Positions 1 through 11,704 of a stretch of 64,000 nt of DNA are shown piece by piece. The stretch's first letter is position 1, and the number at the start of each line of letters is the position of its first letter. The DNA lies in contig NC_079882.1 of NCBI RefSeq assembly GCF_029227915.1, positions 15,822,501 through 15,886,500 of the forward strand. The letters are read 5' to 3'. This DNA comes from Hydractinia symbiolongicarpus (Eukaryota > Cnidaria > Hydrozoa > Anthoathecata > Hydractiniidae). Made by a program: the position numbers and the translations under genes. The notes under the pieces were generated by a model. The model saw only the letters and a list, made by a program, of their open reading frames with translations, had not been told where the DNA came from and did no database searches.

Positions 1-115
1 TGTAAAGCAATGGCGCTAATGAAAACGACTTGGGACGTTGTAGCGCATTGAGACTGTAAGGACTAGACCAATGGTAACCTGCGCAGACAGGTGAAACAAC
101 GTGATTTACGTGTGA

Positions 116-154
116 GGCCTTTATTAGACTGCAAAAGGCCATATTACAGCCTTT
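116..154 (+). other. Alternative hairpins GGCCTTT / AAAGGCC / GCCTTT (example)
   Basis: Arm 1 GGCCTTT (116-122) pairs with arm 2 AAAGGCC (134-140) across 11 bases. Arm 2 also pairs over six bases (AAAGGC) with arm 3 GCCTTT (149-154) across 9 bases, so only one hairpin can form at a time. The arrangement recurs in most monomers. Type B copies with gaggac shorten arm 1, and the monomer at 51,197 has lost GGCC entirely. Structure formation is inference. Confidence 0.5.
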
Positions 155-159
155 ATAGG
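150..159 (+). other. CArG-box string CCTTTATAGG, one per monomer (example)
   Basis: Monomer positions 150-159 read CCTTTATAGG, an exact CC(A/T)6GG, the binding consensus of SRF/MADS-domain proteins. It is present in most monomers. CCTTTAAAGG variants keep the consensus, while CCTTCATAGG (12,893), CCCTTATAGG (31,098) and catatatagg (34,911) break it. Whether any MADS protein binds is unknown; the repetition itself follows from the array. Confidence 0.5.
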
Positions 160-461
160 ACTGTGCACGTAGTTAAGAGTGTTGTAAAGCAATGGCGCCA
201 ATGAAAACGACTTGGGACGTTGTAGCGCATTGAGACTGTAAGGACTAGGCCAATGGTAACCTGCGCTGACAGGTGAAACTACGTGATTTACGTGTGAGGC
301 CTTTATTAGACTACAAAAGGCCATATTACAGCCTTTATAGGACTGTGCACGTAGTTAAGAGTGTTGTAAAGCAACGGCGCCATTGAAAACGACTTGGGAC
401 GTTGTAGCGTATTGAGACTGTAAGGACTAGGCCAATGGTAACCTGCGCAGACAGGTGAAAC

Positions 462-476
462 CACGTGATTTACGTG
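462..476 (+). other. E-box dyad CACGTGATTTACGTG, one per monomer (example)
   Basis: First intact example; positions 98-112 of the monomer. CACGT and ACGTG are inverted around a 5-base centre, and the left half is the palindromic E-box CACGTG. Read on the minus strand, the first eight bases are ATCACGTG, which fits the RTCACRTG consensus of budding-yeast CDEI (bound by Cbf1) and general bHLH sites. The motif is intact in most monomers; variants include caacgtg (first monomer), catgtg, acatg, cacctg and gattaacgtg. The match is seen; binding is not shown. Confidence 0.6.
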
Positions 477-1319
477 TGAGGCCTTTATTAGACTGCAAAA
501 CGCCATATTATTGCTTTTATAGGACTGTGCACGTAGTTAAGAGTGTTCTAAGGCAACTTCGCCAATGAAAACGACTTGGGACGTTGTAGCACATTGAGAC
601 TGGAAGGACTAGGCCATTGGAAACCTGCACAGGCAAATGGAACCACGTGATTTACGTGTGAGGCCTTTATTAGACTGCAAAAGGCCATAATACAGCCTTT
701 ATAGGACTAGGACGTAGTTAAGAGTGTTCTAAGGCAACTTCGCTAATGAAAACGACTTGGGACGTTGTAGCGCATTGAGACTGGAAGGACTAGGCCAATG
801 GTAACCTGCGCAGACCGGTGAAACCACGTGATTTACGTGTGAGGCCTTTATTAGACTGCAAAGGGCCATATTACAGCCTTTATAGGACTGTGCACGTAGT
901 TAAGAGTGTTGTAAGGCAACAGCGATAATGAAAACGACTTGAGATGTTGTAGCGCATTTAGACTGGAAGGAATAGTCCAATGGTAACCTGCGCAGACCGA
1001 TGAAACCACGTGATTAACGTGTGAGGCCTTTATTAGACTGCAAAAGGCCAAATTACAGCCTTTATAGGACTGTGCACGTAGTTAAGAGTGTTGTAAGGCA
1101 ACGGCGCTATTGAAAACCACTTGGAACGTTGTAGTGCTTGGAGACTGGAAGGAATGGTCCAATGGAAACCTGCACAGGCAAATGGAACAACGTGATTTAC
1201 GTGTGAGGCCTTTATTAGACTGCAAAAGGCCATAATACAGCCTTTATAGGACTGTGGACGTAGTTAAGAGTGTTCTAAGGCAACTTCGCTAATGAAAACG
1301 ACTATGGACGTTGTAGCAC

Positions 1320-3944
1320 ATTGAGACTGGAAGGACTAGGTCAATGGTGACCTGCGCAGACCTGTGAAACCACGTGATTAACCTGTGAGGCCTTTATTAG
1401 ACTGCAAAGGGCCATATTACAGCCTTTATAGGACTGTGCACGTAGTTAAGAGTGTTCTAAGGCAACTTCGCCAATGAAAACGACTTGGGACGTTGTAGTG
1501 CATTGAGACTGGAAGGAATAGTCAAATGGTAACCTGCGCAGGCAGATGGAACCACGTGATTTACCTGTGAGGCCTTTATTAGACTGCAAAAGGCCATATT
1601 ACAGCCTTTATAGGACCTTGCACGTAGTTAAGAGTGTTGTAAAGCAACGGCGCCAATGAAAACGACTTGGGACGTTGTAGCGCATTGAGACTGTAAGGAC
1701 TAGGCCAATGGTAACCTGCGCAGACAGGTTAAACCACGTGATTTACGTGTAAGGACTTTATTAGACTGCAAAAGGCCATATTACAGCCTTTATAGGACTG
1801 TGCACGTAGTTAAGAGTGTCTTAAGTCAACGGCGCTAATGAAAACGACTTGAGACGTTGTAGCACATTGAGACTGGAAGGACTAAGCCAATGGAAACCTG
1901 CGCAGGCAGATGGAACCATGTGATTTACGTGTGAGGCCTTTATTAGACTGCAAAAGGCCATAATACAGCCTTTATAGGACTGTGGACGTAATTAAGAGTG
2001 TTCTAAGGCAACTTCGCTAATGAAAACGACTTGGGACGTTGTAGCACATTGAGACTGGAAGGACTAGGCCAATGGTGACCTGCGCAGACCGGTGAAACCA
2101 CGTGATTTACGTGTGAGGCCTTTATTAGACTGCAAAAGGCCATATTACAGCCTTTATGGGACTGTGCACGTAGTTAAGAGTGTTGTAAAGCAACGGCGCC
2201 AATGAAAACGACTTGGGACGTTTTAGCGCATTGAGACTGTAAGGACTAGGCCAATGGTAACCTGCGCAGACAGGTGAAACCACGTGATTTACGTGTGAGG
2301 CCTTTATTAGACTGCAAAAGGCCATATTACAGCCTTTATAGGACTGTGCACGCAGTTAAGAGTGTTGTAAAGCAACGGCGCCAATAAAAACGAATTGGGA
2401 CGTTGTAGCGTATTGAGACTGTAAGGACCAGGCCAATGGTAACCTGCGCAGACAGGTGAAACCACGTGATTTACGTGTGAGACCTTTATTAGACTGCAAA
2501 AGGCCATATTATAGCTTTTATAGGACTGTGCACGTAGATAAGAGTGTTCTAAGGCAACTTCGCCAATGAAAACGACTTGGGACGTTGTAGCACATTGAGA
2601 CTGGAAGGAATAGGCCAATGGAAACCTGTGCAGGCAGATGGAACCACGTGATTTACGTGTGAGGACTTTATTAGACTGCAAAAGGCCATATTACAGCCTT
2701 TATAGGACTGTGCACGTAGTTAAGAGTGTTGTAAAGCAACGGCGCAAATGAAAACGACTTGGGACGTTGTAGCGCATTGAGACTGTAAGGACTAGGCCAA
2801 TGGTAACCTGCGCAGATAGGTGAAACCACGTGATTTACGTATGAAGCCTTTACTAGACTGCAAAAGGCCAAATTACAGCCTTTATAGGACTGTGCACGTA
2901 GTTAAGAGTGTCTTAAGGCAACGGCGCTAATGAAAACGACTTGAGACGTTGTAGCACATTGACACTGGAAGGAATAGGCCAATGGAAACCTGCACAGGCA
3001 AATGGAACCACGTGATTTACGTGTGAGGCCTTTATTAGACTGCAAAAGGCCATATTACAGCCTTTATAGGACTGTGCACGTAGTTAAGAGTGTTTTAAGG
3101 CAACTTCGCTAATGAAAACGACTTGGAAGTTTGTAGCGCATTGAGACTGGAAGGACTAGGTCAATGGTGACCTGCGCAGACCGGTGAAACCACGTGATTA
3201 ACCTGTGAGGCCTTTATTAGACTGCAAAGGGCCATATTACAGCCTTTATAGGACTGTGCACGTAGTTAAGAGTGTTCTAAGGCAACTTCGCCAATGAAAA
3301 CGACTTGGGACGTTATAGTGCATTGAGACTGGAAGGAATAGTCAAATGGTAACCTGCGCAGGCAGATGGAACCATGTGATTTACGTGTGAGGCCTTTATT
3401 AGACTGCAAAAGGCCATATTACAGCCTTTATAGGACTGTGCACGTAGTTAAGAGTGTTGTAAAGCAACGGCGCCAATGAAAACGACTTGGGACGTTGTAG
3501 CGCATTGAGACTGTAAGGACTAGGCCAATGGTAACCTGCGCAGACAGGTTAAACCACGTGATTTACGTGTGAGGACTTTATTAGACTGCAAAAGGCCATA
3601 TTACAGCCTTTATAGGACTGTGCACGTAGTTAAGAGTGTCTTAAGTCAACGGCGCTAATGAAAACGACTTGAGACGTTGTAGCACATTGAGACTGGAAGG
3701 ACTAAGCCAATGGAAACCTGCGCAGGCAGATGGAACCATGTGATTTACGTGTGAGGCCTTTATTAGACTGCAAAAGGCCATAATACAGCCTTTATAGGAC
3801 TGTGGACGTAGTTAAGAGTGTTCTAAGGCAACTTCGCTAATGAAAACGACTTGGGACGTTGTAGCACATTGAGACTGGAAGGACTAGGCCAATGGTGACC
3901 TGCGCAGACCGGTGAAACCACGTGATTTACGTGTGAGGCCTTTA
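1320..3944 (+). repeat. 9/10-monomer tandem duplication (offset 1820 bp)
   Basis: Bases ~1,320-2,124 correspond to ~3,140-3,944 at an offset of 1820 bp (10 monomers). Shared rare variants include gattaacctgtgagg near 1,376 and 3,196, and gtcttaagtcaacgg near 1,818 and 3,638. Beyond the monomer at 2,125-2,306 the offset becomes 1638 bp (9 monomers), so the second copy lacks that one monomer. Substitutions such as gtagtg versus atagtg and tgtaagg versus tgtgagg show the copies are not identical. Confidence 0.8.
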
Positions 3945-4728
3945 TTAGACTGCAAAAGGCCATATTACAGCCTTTATAGGACTGTGCACGCAGTTAAGAG
4001 TGTTGTAAAGCAACGGCGCCAATAAAAACGAATTGGGACGTTGTAGCGTATTGAGACTGTAAGGACCAGGCCAATGGTAACCTGCGCAGACAGGTGAAAC
4101 CACGTGATTTACGTGTGAGACCTTTATTAGACTGCAAAAGGCCATATTATAGCTTTTATAGGACTGTGCACGTAGATAAGAGTGTTCTAAGGCAACTTCG
4201 CCAATGAAAACGACTTGGGACGTTGTAGCACATTGAGACTGGAAGGAATAGGCCAATGGAAACCTGTGCAGGCAGATGGAACCACGTGATTTACGTGTGA
4301 GGACTTTATTAGACTGCAAAAGGCCATATTACAGCCTTTATAGGACTGTGCACGTAGTTAAGAGTGTTGTAAAGCAACGGCGCAAATGAAAACGACTTGG
4401 GACGTTGTAGCGCATTGAGACTGTAAGGACTAGGCCAATGGTAACCTGCGCAGATAGGTGAAACCACGTGATTTACGTATGAAGCCTTTACTAGACTGCA
4501 AAAGGCCAAATTACAGCCTTTATAGGACTGTGCACGTAGTTAAGAGTGTCTTAAGGCAACGGCGCTAATGAAAACGACTTGAGACGTTGTAGCACATTGA
4601 CACTGGAAGGAATAGGCCAATGGAAACCTGCACAGGCAAATGGAACCACGTGATTTACGTGTGAGGCCTTTATTAGACTGCAAAAGGCCATATTACAGCC
4701 TTTATAGGACTGTGCACGTAGTTAAGAG
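3945..4728 (+). repeat. Second copy of the 2,307-3,090 segment (offset 1638 bp)
   Basis: This stretch repeats 2,307-3,090 at 9 monomers distance, including rare changes: gcacgcagttaag, ccaataaaaacgaattggg, attatagctttta, and tagataagag. The match ends at about 4,731, where tgtttt in the left copy meets tgttct here. Confidence 0.85.
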
Positions 4729-5448
4729 TGTTCTAAGGCAACTTCGCTAATGAAAACGACTTGGGACGTTGTAGCACATTGAGACTGGAAGGACTAGGCC
4801 AATGGTGACCTGCGCAGACCGGTGAAACCACGTGATTTACGTGTGAGGCCTTTATTAGACTGCAAAAGGCCATATTACAGCCTTTATAGGACTGTGCACG
4901 TAGATAAGAGTGTTCTAAGGCAACTTCGCCAATGAAAACGACTTGGGACGTTGTAGCACATTGAGACTGGAAGGAATAGGCCAATGGAAACCTGTGCAGG
5001 CAGATGGAACCACGTGATTTACGTGTGAGGACTTTATTAGACTGCAAAAGGCCATATTACAGCCTTTATAAGACTGTGCACGTAGTTAAGAGTGTTGTAA
5101 AGCAACGGCGCAAATGAAAACGACTTGGGACGTTGTAGCGCATTGAGACTGTAAGGACTAGGCCAATGGTAACCTGCGCAGATAGGTGAAACCACGTGAT
5201 TTACGTATGAAGCCTTTACTAGACTGCAAAAGGCCAAATTACAGCCTTTATAGGACTGTGCACGTAGTTAAGAGTGTCTTAAGGCAACGGCGCTAATGAA
5301 AACGACTTGAGACGTTGTAGCACATTGACACTGGAAGGAATAGGCCAATGGAAACCTGCACAGGCAAATGGAACCACGTGATTTACGTGTGAGGCCTTTA
5401 TTAGACTGCAAAAGGCCATATTACAGCCTTTATAGGACTGTGCACGTA
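4729..5448 (+). repeat. Third, internally shortened copy of the same HOR
   Basis: From ~4,731 to ~4,880 the sequence follows 3,821-3,970 (offset 910 bp). From ~4,895 to 5,448 it follows 4,167-4,720 (offset 728 bp). The 182 bp drop in offset means one monomer, the one with ccaataaaaacgaattggg, is missing. The changeover lies within 4,882-4,900, between a cagcctttatagg left part and the private tagataag of the right part. Confidence 0.75.
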
Positions 5449-5660
5449 ATTAAGAGTGTTGTAAAGCAACAGCGCTAATGAAAACGACTTGGAAGTTTGT
5501 AGCGCATTGAGACTGGAACGACTAGTCCAATGGTAACCTGCACAGGCAGATGGAACCACGTGATTTACGTGTGAGGCCTCTATTAGACTGCAAAAGGCCA
5601 AATTACAGCCTTTATAGGACTGTGCACGTAGTTAAGAGAGTTCTAAGGCAACTTCGCCAA

Positions 5661-8600
5661 TGAAAACGACTTGGGACGTTGTAGCGCATTGAGACTGTAA
5701 GGACTAGGCCAATGGTAACCTACGCTGACAGGTGAAACCACGTGATTTACGTGTGAGGCCTTTATTAGACTGCAAAAGGCCATATTACAGCCTTTATAGG
5801 ACTGTTCAGGTAGTTAAGAGTGTTGTAAGGCAACAGCGCTAAGGAAAACGACTAGGGACGTTGTAGCGCATTGAGACTGTAAGGACTAGGCCAATGGTAA
5901 CCTTACGCAGACAGGTGAAACCACGTGATTTACGTGTGAGGCCTTTATTAGACTGCAAAGGGCCATATTACAGCCTTTATAGGACTGTGCACGTAGTTAA
6001 GAGTGTTCTAAGGCCACGGCGCTAAGGAAAACCACTTGGAACGTTGTAGTGCATTGAGACTGGAAGGAATAGTCCAATGGTAACCTGCGCAGGCAGGTGA
6101 AACCACGTGATTTCCTTATGAAACCTTTACTAGACTGCAAAAGGACAAATTACAGCCTTCATAGGACTGTGCACGTAGTTAAGAGTGTTGTAAGGCAACG
6201 GCGCCAATGAAACCGACTTGGGACGTTGTAGCGCATTGAGACTGTAAGGACTAGGCCAATGGTAACCTGCGCAGGCAGATGGATCCACGTGATTTTCGTG
6301 TGAGGCCTTTATTAGACAGCAAAAGGCCATATCACAGCCTTTATAGGACTGTGCACGTAGTTAAGAGTGTTCTAAGGCAATTTTGCCAATGAAAACGACT
6401 TGGGACGTTGTAGCGCGTTGAGACTGTAAGGACTAGGCCAATGGCAACCTACGCAGACAGGTGAAACCACGTGATTTACGTGTGAGGCCTTTATTAGACT
6501 GCAAAAGGCCATATTACAGCCTTTATAAGACTGTGCACGTAGTTAAGAGTGTTGTAAAGCAACGGCGCCAATGAAAACGACTTGGGACGTTGTAGCGCAT
6601 TGAGACTGGAAGGATTAGGCCAATGGTAACCTGCGCGGGCATGTGAAACCACGTGATTTACGTGTGAAGCCTTTATTAGACTGCAAAAGGCCATATTACA
6701 GCCTTTATAGGACTGTGCACGTAGTTAAGAGTGTCTTAAGGCAACGGCGCTAATGAAAATGACTTGAGACGTTGTAGCACAATGAGACTGGAAGGATTAG
6801 GCCAATGGTAACCTGCGCAGGCATGTGAAACCACGTGATTTACGTGTGAAGCCTTTATTAGACTGCAAAAGGCCATATTACAGCCTTTATAGGACTGTGC
6901 ACGTAGTTAAGAGTGTTCTAAGGCCACGGAGCTAAGGAAAACCACTTGGAACGTTGTAGTGCATTGAGACTGGAAGGAATAGTCCAATGGTAACCTGCGC
7001 AGGCAGATGGAATCACGTGATTTACGTGTGAGGACTTTATTAGACTGCAAAAGGCCATATTACAGCCTTTATAGGACTGTGCACGTGGGTGAGAGTGTTG
7101 TAAAGCAACGGCGCCAATGAAAACGACTTGGGACGTTGTAGCGCATTGAGACTGGAAGGAATAGTCCAATGGTAACCTGCGCAGGCAGATGGAACCACGT
7201 GATTTACGTGTGAGGACTTTATTAGACTGCAAAAGGCCAAATTACAGCCTTTATAGGACTGTGCACGTAGTTGAGAGTGTTGTAAAGCAACGGCGCCAAT
7301 GAAAACGACTTGGGACGTTGTAGCGCATTGAGACTGTAAGGACTAGGCCAATGGTAACCTTACGCAGACAGGTGAAACCACGTGATTTACGTGTGAGGCC
7401 TTTATTAGACTGCAAAGGGCCATATTACAGCCTTTATAGGACTGTGCACGTAGTTAAGAGTGTTCTAAGGCCACGGCGCTAAGGAAAACTATTTGGAACG
7501 TTGTAGTGCATTGAGACTGGAAGGACTAGGGCAATGGTAACCTATGCAGACAGGTGAAACCACGTGATTTACGTGTGAGGCTTTTATTAGACTGCAAAAG
7601 GCCATATTACAGCCTTTAGAGGACTGTGCAGGTAGTTAAGAGTGTTCTAAGGCCACAGAGCTAAGGAAAACCACTTGGAACGTTGTAGCGCATTGAGACT
7701 GTAAGGACTAGGCCAATGGTAACCTGCGCAGGCAGATGGAACCACGTGATTTTCGTGTGAGGCCTTTATTAGACAGCAAAAGGCCATATTACAGCCTTTA
7801 TAGGACTGTGCACGTAGTTAAGAGTGTTCTAAGGCAATTTTGCCAATGAAAACGACTTGGGACGTTGTAGCGCATTGAGACTGTAAGGACTAGGCCAATG
7901 GTAACCTACGCTGACAGGTGAAACCACGTGATTTACGTGTGAGGCCTTTATTAGACTGCAAAAGGCCATATTACAGCCTTTATAGGACTGTTCAGGTAGT
8001 TAAGAGTGTTGTAAGGCAACAGCGCTAAGGAAAACGACTAGGGACGTTGTAGCGCATTGAGACTGTAAGGACTAGGCCAATGGTAACCTTACGCAGACAG
8101 GTGAAACCACGTGATTTACGTGTGAGGCCTTTATTAGACTGCAAAGGGCCATATTACAGCCTTTATAGGACTGTGCACGTAGTTAAGAGTGTTCTAAGGC
8201 CACGGCGCTAAGGAAAACCACTTGGAACGTTGTAGTGCATTGAGACTGGAAGGAATAGTCCAATGGTAACCTGCGCAGGCAGGTGAAACCACGTGATTTC
8301 CTTATGAAACCTTTACTAGACTGCAAAAGGACAAATTACAGCCTTCATAGGACTGTGCACGTAGTTAAGAGTGTTGTAAGGCAACGGCGCCAATGAAACC
8401 GACTTGGGACGTTGTAGCGCATTGAGACTGTAAGGACTAGGCCAATGGTAACCTGCGCAGGCAGATGGATCCACGTGATTTTCGTGTGAGGCCTTTATTA
8501 GACAGCAAAAGGCCATATCACAGCCTTTATAGGACTGTGCACGTAGTTAAGAGTGTTCTAAGGCAATTTTGCCAATGAAAACGACTTGGGACGTTGTAGC

Positions 8601-10030
8601 GCGTTGAGACTGTAAGGACTAGGCCAATGGCAACCTACGCAGACAGGTGAAACCACGTGATTTACGTGTGAGGCCTTTATTAGACTGCAAAAGGCCATAT
8701 TACAGCCTTTATAAGACTGTGCACGTAGTTAAGAGTGTTGTAAAGCAACGGCGCCAATGAAAACGACTTGGGACGTTGTAGCGCATTGAGACTGGAAGGA
8801 TTAGGCCAATGGTAACCTGCGCGGGCATGTGAAACCACGTGATTTACGTGTGAAGCCTTTATTAGACTGCAAAAGGCCATATTACAGCCTTTATAGGACT
8901 GTGCACGTAGTTAAGAGTGTCTTAAGGCAACGGCGCTAATGAAAATGACTTGAGACGTTGTAGCACAATGAGACTGGAAGGATTAGGCCAATGGTAACCT
9001 GCGCAGGCATGTGAAACCACGTGATTTACGTGTGAAGCCTTTATTAGACTGCAAAAGGCCATATTACAGCCTTTATAGGACTGTGCACGTAGTTAAGAGT
9101 GTTCTAAGGCCACGGAGCTAAGGAAAACCACTTGGAACGTTGTAGTGCATTGAGACTGGAAGGAATAGTCCAATGGTAACCTGCGCAGGCAGATGGAATC
9201 ACGTGATTTACGTGTGAGGACTTTATTAGACTGCAAAAGGCCATATTACAGCCTTTATAGGACTGTGCACGTGGGTGAGAGTGTTGTAAAGCAACGGCGC
9301 CAATGAAAACGACTTGGGACGTTGTAGCGCATTGAGACTGGAAGGAATAGTCCAATGGTAACCTGCGCAGGCAGATGGAACCACGTGATTTACGTGTGAG
9401 GACTTTATTAGACTGCAAAAGGCCAAATTACAGCCTTTATAGGACTGTGCACGTAGTTGAGAGTGTTGTAAAGCAACGGCGCCAATGAAAACGACTTGGG
9501 ACGTTGTAGCGCATTGAGACTGTAAGGACTAGGCCAATGGTAACCTTACGCAGACAGGTGAAACCACGTGATTTACGTGTGAGGCCTTTATTAGACTGCA
9601 AAGGGCCATATTACAGCCTTTATAGGACTGTGCACGTAGTTAAGAGTGTTCTAAGGCCACGGCGCTAAGGAAAACTATTTGGAACGTTGTAGTGCATTGA
9701 GACTGGAAGGACTAGGGCAATGGTAACCTATGCAGACAGGTGAAACCACGTGATTTACGTGTGAGGCTTTTATTAGACTGCAAAAGGCCATATTACAGCC
9801 TTTAGAGGACTGTGCAGGTAGTTAAGAGTGTTCTAAGGCCACAGAGCTAAGGAAAACCACTTGGAACGTTGTAGCGCATTGAGACTGTAAGGACTAGGCC
9901 AATGGTAACCTGCGCAGGCAGATGGAACCACGTGATTTTCGTGTGAGGCCTTTATTAGACAGCAAAAGGCCATATTACAGCCTTTATAGGACTGTGCACG
10001 TAGTTAAGAGTGTTCTAAGGCAATTTTGCC
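5661..10030 (+). repeat. 12-monomer HOR of 2186 bp, two tandem copies
   Basis: Left copy ~5,661-7,846 and right copy ~7,847-10,030 share rare markers at a constant 2186 bp offset: tttccttatgaaacc, aaaaggacaaattac, gacagcaaaaggcc, cacgtgggtgagag and ggaaaactatttgg. 2186 is 12 x 182 + 2; the extra 2 bp come from two ccttacgcagac insertions per unit (near 5,903 and 7,358 in the left copy). The junction lies between ~7,847 and 7,871, where an end-of-unit caattttgcc joins a start-of-unit gcgcattgagactg. Confidence 0.9.
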
Positions 10031-10560
10031 AATGAAAACGACTTGGGACGTTGTAGCGCGTTGAGACTGTAAGGACTAGGCCAATGGCAACCTACGCAGA
10101 CAGGTGAAACCACGTGATTTACGTGTGAGGCCTTTATTAGACTGCAAAAGGCCATATTACAGCCTTTATAAGACTGTGCACGTAGTTAAGAGTGTTGTAA
10201 AGCAACGGCGCCAATGAAAACGACTTGGGACGTTGTAGTGCATTGAGACCGGAAGGACTAGGCCAATGGTAACCTGCGCAGACAGGTGAAACCACGTGAT
10301 TTACGTGTGAGGCCTTTATTAGACTGCAAAAGGCCATATTACAGCCTTCATAGGACTGTGCAAGTAGTTAAGAGTGTTCTAAGGCCACGGCGCTAAGGAA
10401 AACTATTTGGAACGTTGTAGTGCATTGAGACTGGAAGGACTAGGGCAATGGTAACCTATGCAGACAGGTGAAACCACGTGATTTACGTGTGAGGCTTTTA
10501 TTAGACTGCAAAAGGCCATATTACAGCCTTTAGAGGACTGTGCAGGTAGTTAAGAGTGTT
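10000..10560 (+). repeat. Fragments of the 2186 bp HOR after its second copy
   Basis: About 10,000-10,235 follows ~8,543-8,778 (offset 1457 bp; caattttgcc with gcgcgttgagac). About 10,370-10,560 follows 9,642-9,832 (offset 728 bp; aactatttgg, tatgcagac, gcctttagagg). The right flank of the 12-monomer HOR is therefore patched from two non-adjacent parts of it. Confidence 0.65.
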
Positions 10561-11700
10561 CTAAGGCCACAGAGCTAAGGAAAACCACTTGGAACGTTGT
10601 AGTGCATTGAGACTGGAAGGAATAGTCCAATGGTAACCTGCGCAGGCAGATGGAACCACGTGATTTACGTGTGAGGACTTTATTAGACTGCAAAAGGCCA
10701 TATTACAGCCTTTATAGGACTGTGCACGTAGTTGAGAGTGTTGTAAAGCAACGGCGCCAATGAAAACGACTTGGGACATTGTAGCGCATTGAGACTGTAA
10801 GGACTAGGCCAATGCAAACCTGCACAGGCAAATGGAACCACGTGATTTACGTGTGAGGCCTTTATTAGACTGCAAAAGGCCATATTACAGCCTTTATAGG
10901 ACTGTGCAAGTAGTTAAGAGTGTTCTAAGGCCACGGCGCTAAGGAAAACCACTTGGAACGTTGTAGTGCATTGAGACTGAAAGGAATAGTCGAATGGTAA
11001 CCTGCGCGGGCAGATGGAACCACCAGATTTACGTGTGAGGACTTTATTAGACTGCAAAAGGCCATATTACAGCCTTTATAGGACTGTGCAGGTAGTTAAG
11101 AGTGTTCTAAGGCCACGGCGCTAAGGAAAACCTCTTGGAACGTTGTAGTGCATTGAGACTGGAAGGAATAGTCCAATGGTAACCTGCGCAGGCAGATGGA
11201 ACCACGTGATTTACGTGTGAGGACTTTATTAGACTGCAAAAGGCCATATTACAGCCTTTATAGGACTGTGCACGTAGTTAAGAGTGTCTTAAGGCAACGG
11301 CGCTAATGAAAACGACTTGAGACGTTGTAGCACATTGAGACTGGAAGGATTAGGCCAATGGTAACCTGCGCAGGTATGTGAAACCACGTGATTTACGTGT
11401 GAAGCCTTTATTAGACTGCAAAAGGCCATATTACAGCCTTTATAGGACTGTGCACGTAGTTAAGAGTGTTCTAAGGCCACGGAGCTAAGGAAAACCACTT
11501 GGAACGTTGTAGTGCATTGAGACTGGAAGGATTAGGCCAATGGTAACCTGCGCAGGCATGTGAAACCACGTGATTTACGTGTGAAGCCTTTATTAGACTG
11601 CAAAAGGCCATATTACAGCCTTTATAGGACTGTGCACGTAGTTAGGAGTGTTCTAAGGCCACGGAGCTAAGGAAAACCACTTGGAACGTTGTAGTGCATT
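10561..11700 (+). repeat. B/C-rich satellite stretch
   Basis: About six monomers, mainly B and C types with caggcagatgg or caggcatgtg second halves. Includes a degraded E-box (accaccagattt near 11,020) where the usual string is accacgtgattt. No long exact partner was identified by eye, though single monomers match B and C copies at 19-26 kb, for example aaaacctcttggaacg near 11,127, 19,499 and 23,321. Confidence 0.55.
11288..11469 (+). repeat. Representative type C monomer (182 bp)
   Basis: Type C is recognised by cttaaggcaacggcgctaat at positions 1-20, gacttgagacg at 26-36, and CA in place of the CpG at 44-45 (gtagcacattg). Usually ggaaggattaggcc and either caggcatgtgaaacc or caggcaaatggaacc follow. 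C is present throughout. From 28.0 to 42.3 kb most C copies have taaagaaaacg instead of taatgaaaacg, which separates proximal from distal C copies. Confidence 0.8.
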
Positions 11701-11704
11701 GAGA

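Larger units (their letters stand above)
1..1319 (+). repeat. Proximal monomers without a close long-range partner in the window
   Basis: About seven monomers of mixed A-like and D-like (full-length) type, with more private differences from one another than elsewhere, for example aatgaaaacgactatggacg near 1,291. I could not find a multi-monomer partner for this stretch inside the window. It is either an older, less homogenised part of the array or its HOR partner lies upstream. Confidence 0.55.

Noticed and set aside
150-170. TATA-like promoter in cctttataggactg
   Set aside because: A tttata string alone in every monomer is weak evidence. No transcript start, downstream gene or initiator context supports a promoter, though satellite transcription cannot be excluded.
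124-324. Minus-strand 66-codon open frames recurring in well over a hundred monomers, with occasional 99-124 codon versions
   Set aside because: They are a by-product of the repeat. Each starts at the CAT within ggccat, ends just inside the adjacent monomer and overlaps its neighbour by 19 bases. 182 is not a multiple of 3, so no continuous repeat protein is possible. Differences among copies, including indels, show no codon-position bias, and no ribosome-binding, promoter or domain signal was seen.
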